From JAWLBW01 sp041687475 (GTDB taxonomy: Bacteria; J088; JAWLBW01): a DNA stretch of 8,371 nt. Under the pieces are notes generated by a model, which did not search any database, was not told the DNA's origin, and saw only the letters and a list, made by a program, of their open reading frames with translations. Below are positions 5,022 through 8,371 of this stretch, one piece after another. Every line of letters begins with the position of its first letter. The first letter of the stretch is position 1. The position numbers were made by a program, and so were the translations under genes. The stretch lies in the NCBI GenBank assembly GCA_041687475.1, contig JAWLBW010000208.1:1-8371 (forward strand), read 5' to 3'.

Positions 5022-6950
5022 TTATGCTTCGTTTCGTGATGAACGGCGGCGCAGGAACATCGCAAATACGCCCGCCAGAAGCGCCGCCGGTAGGCCGGGG
5101 CCGGCGGTGCGGCAGCCGCTTTCTTCGACCGGGTCGTATACGGCGAGGTAGAAGGTCTGGTCGGTCGTGCCGCCGCAGTTCGTGACCCGTACGCTCACCT
5201 TCACTTCGCCGCCCGTGAAATCGGCGGGCACCTTCCACGTCAGCGCCCCGGTTTCGGCGTCGATTTCCATGGTGTTCGGGCCTTCGGCCAGCTTCCACTC
5301 GGAAAGTCCGGCTTCGGCCTCGAGGCCGGGCGCGTACTTCCACGTCGTGCCTCGAACGGCGCCTTCCTTCGGCGTCGTGGCGATGCGGGGCGCCGGTTGT
5401 GGCGCACTGTCGTCGACCAGAATGGAGATACGCGCTTTTTCGCGCAGCGAACCCGTGCGCACGGTCCACTGGAAATCGGCGTTTCCGCTCCAGGGTAGCA
5501 TGTCGGTGGTGTCGCGGCTCGAGATCGAGGTGTCGGCGCCCAGGCATTGGCCCGCGTGAATGTACGATTCGGCGTACTCGAGCGAGTATTGTCCGTCGGG
5601 CTGAACGAGCGACAGTCCGTAATGCTCAGCCCGGCTCGCGCAGGCGCCGGGCGCGGGTTGGGTCTTTCCCGGCTCGGGCTGGCAGGGGTACCGGTTGGGA
5701 AGGCCGGGCCTTCCGTTCGATCGCTCGTCGACATGCCAGATGCAGACGAGGTCGCCGGGCAGGTCCCCGTCGAAGCCGAGGCGCGCGCGGTATTCCACCA
5801 GAAAATAGTCCCAGCTCTCGGCGGCGTTGGGGGTAACCTTGAAGGCTTCGCCACCCGAAACCAAGGGTTTGACCTCGCGGTTGCAGACGTTTTCGGTCAC
5901 CTCGCGAGGGGCAAGCCAACCCAGCTCCGACCGCATGAACGTCGACATTTCGTTGGGATCGGTGCCCGGGTCGCTGCCGCTCCAGCCCATGTCGCACGAG
6001 CGAATGCCGTAGCCCATGAGGTCCCAGCAGCCGACGCCGAAACCGATGCCGTCGGACGGCGCGTACAGGTCGGGCAGGCCCAGAATGTGGCCGAACTCAT
6101 GCGCCCACACGCCCATGGGCGCGAGGCCGTCGTCCGAGGCCATCGAGCGTTGGGGCCCGACGAGGTAGCGCACCATCGTGCCCTCGAACGAATTGATGTG
6201 CTGGTGCGACCAGAAGTCGCCGGCGCGCACACCCGGTTCGCATTCGTATTCCTGCAGTACCGAAGTCTGTTCGGCGCCGTGACCGGCATGAACGAGAAAA
6301 ATGCCCTCGGGTATGCCGTCGCCGTCGTTGTCGTAGTCCATCAGGTCTACGCCCTGCTTCACGGCTTCTTCCAACGCGAATTTCAGCACCAGCCAGCTGC
6401 CGGCGTTACTGCCCTGGGCGTACAGACCGAGTCCATAGCAGCCGTTGTCGGTGGGAAAACCGCTTTCCAGGGCATACGACGCATAGTAGTCGTAGGTTTT
6501 CGGCGCCTTGAGCCAGCCGACGGTCGTGGGTTCATCGAAAGTCAGCAGGCCGCCGCTCATGCGCGCATACAGGTCGGCCATGGTGTCGTGGGCATACGGA
6601 TAATTGCCCTCGAAGCCCTCGTGACGACCGAAAAACATATCTTCGAAGTAGGCGGGCTCGGCAATGGCCGGTTTGTCGTCGAACTCGACCAGCAGCAGAA
6701 GCACCTTCCAGGGCTCGTTCCACTCACGGGCCTTGGGCAGCAGGCTCATGGCGCGAAGGTCGTCGGCCATGCCGAGCTCAAAGCTGTCGGTGTGGGGACG
6801 AAAAGCCGGCTCCCTTTCGGGTGGAAACAGCACGGGCGCAGCCTGAACGGGGGCCGCCATGCCTACCCACAGGAACAGCATCAGCATCGAAAACGCCCAC
6901 AGGGCTTTTCCCGCCGCACACGAAGAAGAGAGGGCTCGCTTGTCGCGCAT
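5022..6950 (-). CDS. Secreted M6 family zinc metalloprotease, copy B
   Basis: This 642-residue paralogue of the gene at 2079-3968 has the same architecture: signal peptide (hydrophobic core at about 17-33, likely cleavage after 'PVQA', residue 37), catalytic domain with 'DYDNDGDGIPEGIFLVHAGHGAEQT', zinc motif HEFGHILGLPD (284-294; His284, Glu285, His288), probable Met-turn 'CWDLMG' (308-313), an Ig-like He_PIG-type domain at about 515-605, and the tail 'ESGC' (Cys613) / hydrophobic stretch / 'FLRRRSSRNEA'. By my alignment it is about 88% identical to copy A over the last 285 residues but only about 73% over the mature N-terminal/catalytic half. It has small insertions near 238-242 and 299-302. 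Start ATG 6948-6950 is preceded by GGGGAGA at a good distance. It lies 43 bp after the helix-hairpin-helix gene, so it may be read with the cimA transcript. Substrate unknown. Confidence 0.93.
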   Translation of the reverse strand: MRDKRALSSSCAAGKALWAFSMLMLFLWVGMAAPVQAAPVLFPPEREPAFRPHTDSFELGMADDLRAMSLLPKAREWNEPWKVLLLLVEFDDKPAIAEPAYFEDMFFGRHEGFEGNYPYAHDTMADLYARMSGGLLTFDEPTTVGWLKAPKTYDYYASYALESGFPTDNGCYGLGLYAQGSNAGSWLVLKFALEEAVKQGVDLMDYDNDGDGIPEGIFLVHAGHGAEQTSVLQEYECEPGVRAGDFWSHQHINSFEGTMVRYLVGPQRSMASDDGLAPMGVWAHEFGHILGLPDLYAPSDGIGFGVGCWDLMGYGIRSCDMGWSGSDPGTDPNEMSTFMRSELGWLAPREVTENVCNREVKPLVSGGEAFKVTPNAAESWDYFLVEYRARLGFDGDLPGDLVCIWHVDERSNGRPGLPNRYPCQPEPGKTQPAPGACASRAEHYGLSLVQPDGQYSLEYAESYIHAGQCLGADTSISSRDTTDMLPWSGNADFQWTVRTGSLREKARISILVDDSAPQPAPRIATTPKEGAVRGTTWKYAPGLEAEAGLSEWKLAEGPNTMEIDAETGALTWKVPADFTGGEVKVSVRVTNCGGTTDQTFYLAVYDPVEESGCRTAGPGLPAALLAGVFAMFLRRRSSRNEA

Positions 6951-6993
6951 ACGTTTCTCCCCGACATCGCTTTCGCGACTGCCGACAACCTTA

Positions 6994-7305
6994 TCAACGC
7001 AGGGTGAAGTGCTTCTGCAGCAGCGCCAGTTTGGCCGGCCCGATGCCCTTCAACCGATCGACCTCGTCCCACGACGCATAACCGGCGGGTGGTCGAGCGG
7101 CAATAATTATATCAGCAAGTGCCGTGCCAATGCCCGGCAGGTCGGTAAGGTCTTCGTGGGTGGCCGTATGCAACGGCAGGCGGGAAATGGAAAAGGCGGG
7201 AATATCGGCGTCAGGGGGCAGCTCACCCGCCTGCCCCCGCAGGGCGTGCGTCAGGGGAATGGCCGCTGCAAGCAGCAGCGGCAGCACGAATCGTTTATCG
7301 CTCAC
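6994..7305 (-). CDS. Small ComEA-like helix-hairpin-helix protein with N-terminal signal/anchor
   Basis: A 103-residue protein with an N-terminal hydrophobic stretch (about 6-20), a short linker, and a tandem helix-hairpin-helix module at about 43-102: 'LHTATHEDLTDLPGIGTALADIII' followed by 'WDEVDRLKGIGPAKLALLQKHFTL'. The PGIG and KGIG hairpins are typical of the ComEA C-terminal DNA-binding domain, which binds non-specific DNA during natural transformation; many bacteria carry stand-alone copies of uncertain role. It should be exported or membrane-anchored. The start is GTG at 7303-7305, 11 bp inside the end of cimA, suggesting translational coupling; a later GTG (codon 7) is less likely, because it would cut into the basic end of the signal. 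No other competence gene is visible. Confidence 0.82.
   Translation of the reverse strand: MSDKRFVLPLLLAAAIPLTHALRGQAGELPPDADIPAFSISRLPLHTATHEDLTDLPGIGTALADIIIAARPPAGYASWDEVDRLKGIGPAKLALLQKHFTLR
7106..7111 (-). promoter_or_regulatory. TATAAT box inside the helix-hairpin-helix gene (weak promoter candidate)
   Basis: A perfect TATAAT on the minus strand lies in an isolated AT-rich patch made by three consecutive Ile codons, ATA ATT ATT (residues 66-68), in an otherwise GC-rich gene. The only -35-like hexamer (TTGGCA) is 13 bp away, which is too close. If used, it would start transcription about 150 nt before protease B. Sequence support is limited to the hexamer. Confidence 0.2.
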
Positions 7306-8371
7306 CTCGTCGCTCGCTTTTGAACAGGCGGTAGTCGAAACTGTCGACGAGGGCCTGCCACGAGGCCTCGACGATGTTTTCGCTGACCCCTACCGTGCCC
7401 CACTTGTCTTCGCCGTCGCCGCTTTCGACAAGCACGCGTACGGCGGCATCGGTGCCGCGGTTCGAGGTCACTACCCTAACCTTATAGTCCAAAAGCTTTA
7501 CCGAGGCAAGCTCCGGGTAGAACTGTTGCAACGCTTTTCTGAGCGCATGGTCGAGCGCGTTGACGGGGCCGTCGCCCATGGCCACGGTATGGGCCACCTT
7601 GCCGTCGACCTCAATCTGAATGCTGGCTTCACTGATCGGTTTGTCATCGCCGGCGCGCTTCTCGTCGATGACCCGGAAACCGATGAGCTTGAAGAATTCC
7701 TTGTGCTGCCCCAGCGTGCGCTTCATGAGCAGTTCGAAGCTGCCGTCGGCCCCTTCGTACTGATAACCGCGGGCCTCCATGTCCTTGAGCTTATCAAGAA
7801 TGGCGGCGGCCCCGGGGCTGTTCGACTCGAGATCGAGACCGAATTCCCTGGCCTTGAATGCCAGATTCGAGCGGCCGGCCAGATCGCTCACGAGAACGCG
7901 GCGCTGGTTGCCCACGCGCTCAGGCTCGATGTGCTCGTAGGTCAGGGTCGCGCGCTGAATGGCGCTGACATGCATGCCACCCTTGTGCGCGAACGCGCTA
8001 CGGCCCACGTAGGCCTGGCGCTTGTTGGGCGTGAGGTTGGCAAGCTCGTACACGAACCGCGACACGCGGGTCAGCTGCTGCAGCTTTTCGTCGGTCAGTA
8101 CCGGCTCATCCATCTTGAAGGCCAGGTCGGCCGCGATGGATACCAGGTTGGCGTTTCCGCAGCGTTCACCGATGCCGTTGATGGTGCCCTGAATGTGCGT
8201 CGAGCCGGCGCGCACGGCCGCCAGGCTGTTGGCCACGGCCACCTCGCCGTCGTTGTGGCAGTGAATGCCGGCAACAACCTCGGGAAAAGCTTCGCGCACG
8301 GCCCGCACGCCGTCTTCGATCAGCCAGGGCATGCTGCCGCCGTTCGTATCGCAAAGCACAAGCACCTTCGC
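7295..8371 (-). CDS. cimA: Citramalate synthase, C-terminal two thirds (5' end outside window)
   Basis: The frame is open through the right edge (first visible codons A-K-V-L-V-L-C-D-T-N-G-G) and ends with TAA at 7295-7297, giving 358 residues of an expected 520-540. It belongs to the 2-isopropylmalate/homocitrate/citramalate synthase family. Visible parts: the end of the TIM barrel with metal-binding 'HCHND' (37-41 of the visible part), 'GTINGIGERCGNANL' (62-76), the 'AHKGGMH' loop (128-134), and a C-terminal LeuA-type regulatory domain (about 245-350). The ending 'DYKVRVV...GTDAAVRVLVES...WGTVGVSENIVEASWQALVDSF' is the pattern I know from the CimA type rather than LeuA. The enzyme condenses pyruvate with acetyl-CoA to (R)-citramalate, the threonine-independent entry to isoleucine, in the cytoplasm; the C-terminal domain normally mediates isoleucine feedback. 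It overlaps the next gene by 11 bp. Confidence 0.93.
   Translation of the reverse strand, partial: AKVLVLCDTNGGSMPWLIEDGVRAVREAFPEVVAGIHCHNDGEVAVANSLAAVRAGSTHIQGTINGIGERCGNANLVSIAADLAFKMDEPVLTDEKLQQLTRVSRFVYELANLTPNKRQAYVGRSAFAHKGGMHVSAIQRATLTYEHIEPERVGNQRRVLVSDLAGRSNLAFKAREFGLDLESNSPGAAAILDKLKDMEARGYQYEGADGSFELLMKRTLGQHKEFFKLIGFRVIDEKRAGDDKPISEASIQIEVDGKVAHTVAMGDGPVNALDHALRKALQQFYPELASVKLLDYKVRVVTSNRGTDAAVRVLVESGDGEDKWGTVGVSENIVEASWQALVDSFDYRLFKSERRGER

Noticed and set aside
4552..5151. 199-codon plus-strand frame across repeat block B
   Set aside because: It crosses the inverted arms, octamers and the antisense of the protease B 3' end, with arginine-rich low-information translation. No equivalent intact frame exists in copy A.
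5547..7007. 486-codon plus-strand frame opposite protease B, with a related frame at 3516-4241 opposite protease A
   Set aside because: The resemblance between them follows directly from the homology of the two protease genes on the other strand. High GC third positions keep the antisense frame open; there is no recognisable domain.

Overview
The window looks like ordinary chromosome from a GC-rich, Gram-negative-type bacterium that I cannot place to a phylum. The diderm inference rests on secreted proteases that carry both a signal peptide and a C-terminal Cys / membrane segment / Arg-Arg tail like the Synergist-CTERM and MYXO-CTERM sorting tails. No phage, plasmid, tRNA, rRNA or CRISPR sequence is visible.

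Layout. Two plus-strand genes open the window: a stand-alone cyclic-nucleotide-binding protein, cut by the left edge, and 14 bp later an AI-2E/PerM family membrane transporter. Four minus-strand genes come from the right: cimA (citramalate synthase, cut by the right edge), a small secreted helix-hairpin-helix protein that overlaps cimA by 11 bp, M6 metalloprotease copy B 43 bp further on, and M6 metalloprotease copy A about 1.05 kb beyond that. The first three of these could share one transcript. Copy A has its own promoter candidate, an extended -10 box (TGGTATAAT).

The unusual part is the non-coding DNA. Each protease gene is followed by the same composite block, in the same order: a GC-rich hairpin (CCCCC-tgaaa-GGGGG), an element bounded by 24-bp imperfect inverted arms, a run of degenerate 8-bp tandem repeats, and a conserved block that runs up to the stop codon. 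Protease gene plus block therefore look like one unit duplicated in tandem. The blocks have since diverged by changes in octamer number, by about 120 extra bp bracketed by a 14-bp direct repeat in copy B, and by a 385-bp hairpin-rich element that interrupts copy B exactly at the CCTGAAAGG hairpin motif. Inside the protease genes, tracts that are almost identical at the DNA level alternate with clearly diverged stretches, which suggests gene conversion.

How the genes work together. cimA makes citramalate from pyruvate and acetyl-CoA for isoleucine synthesis, and has no evident functional link to the secreted proteases. The two proteases probably act at or outside the cell surface. The cNMP-binding protein and the transporter may form a ligand-sensing/transport pair, but that rests only on adjacency.
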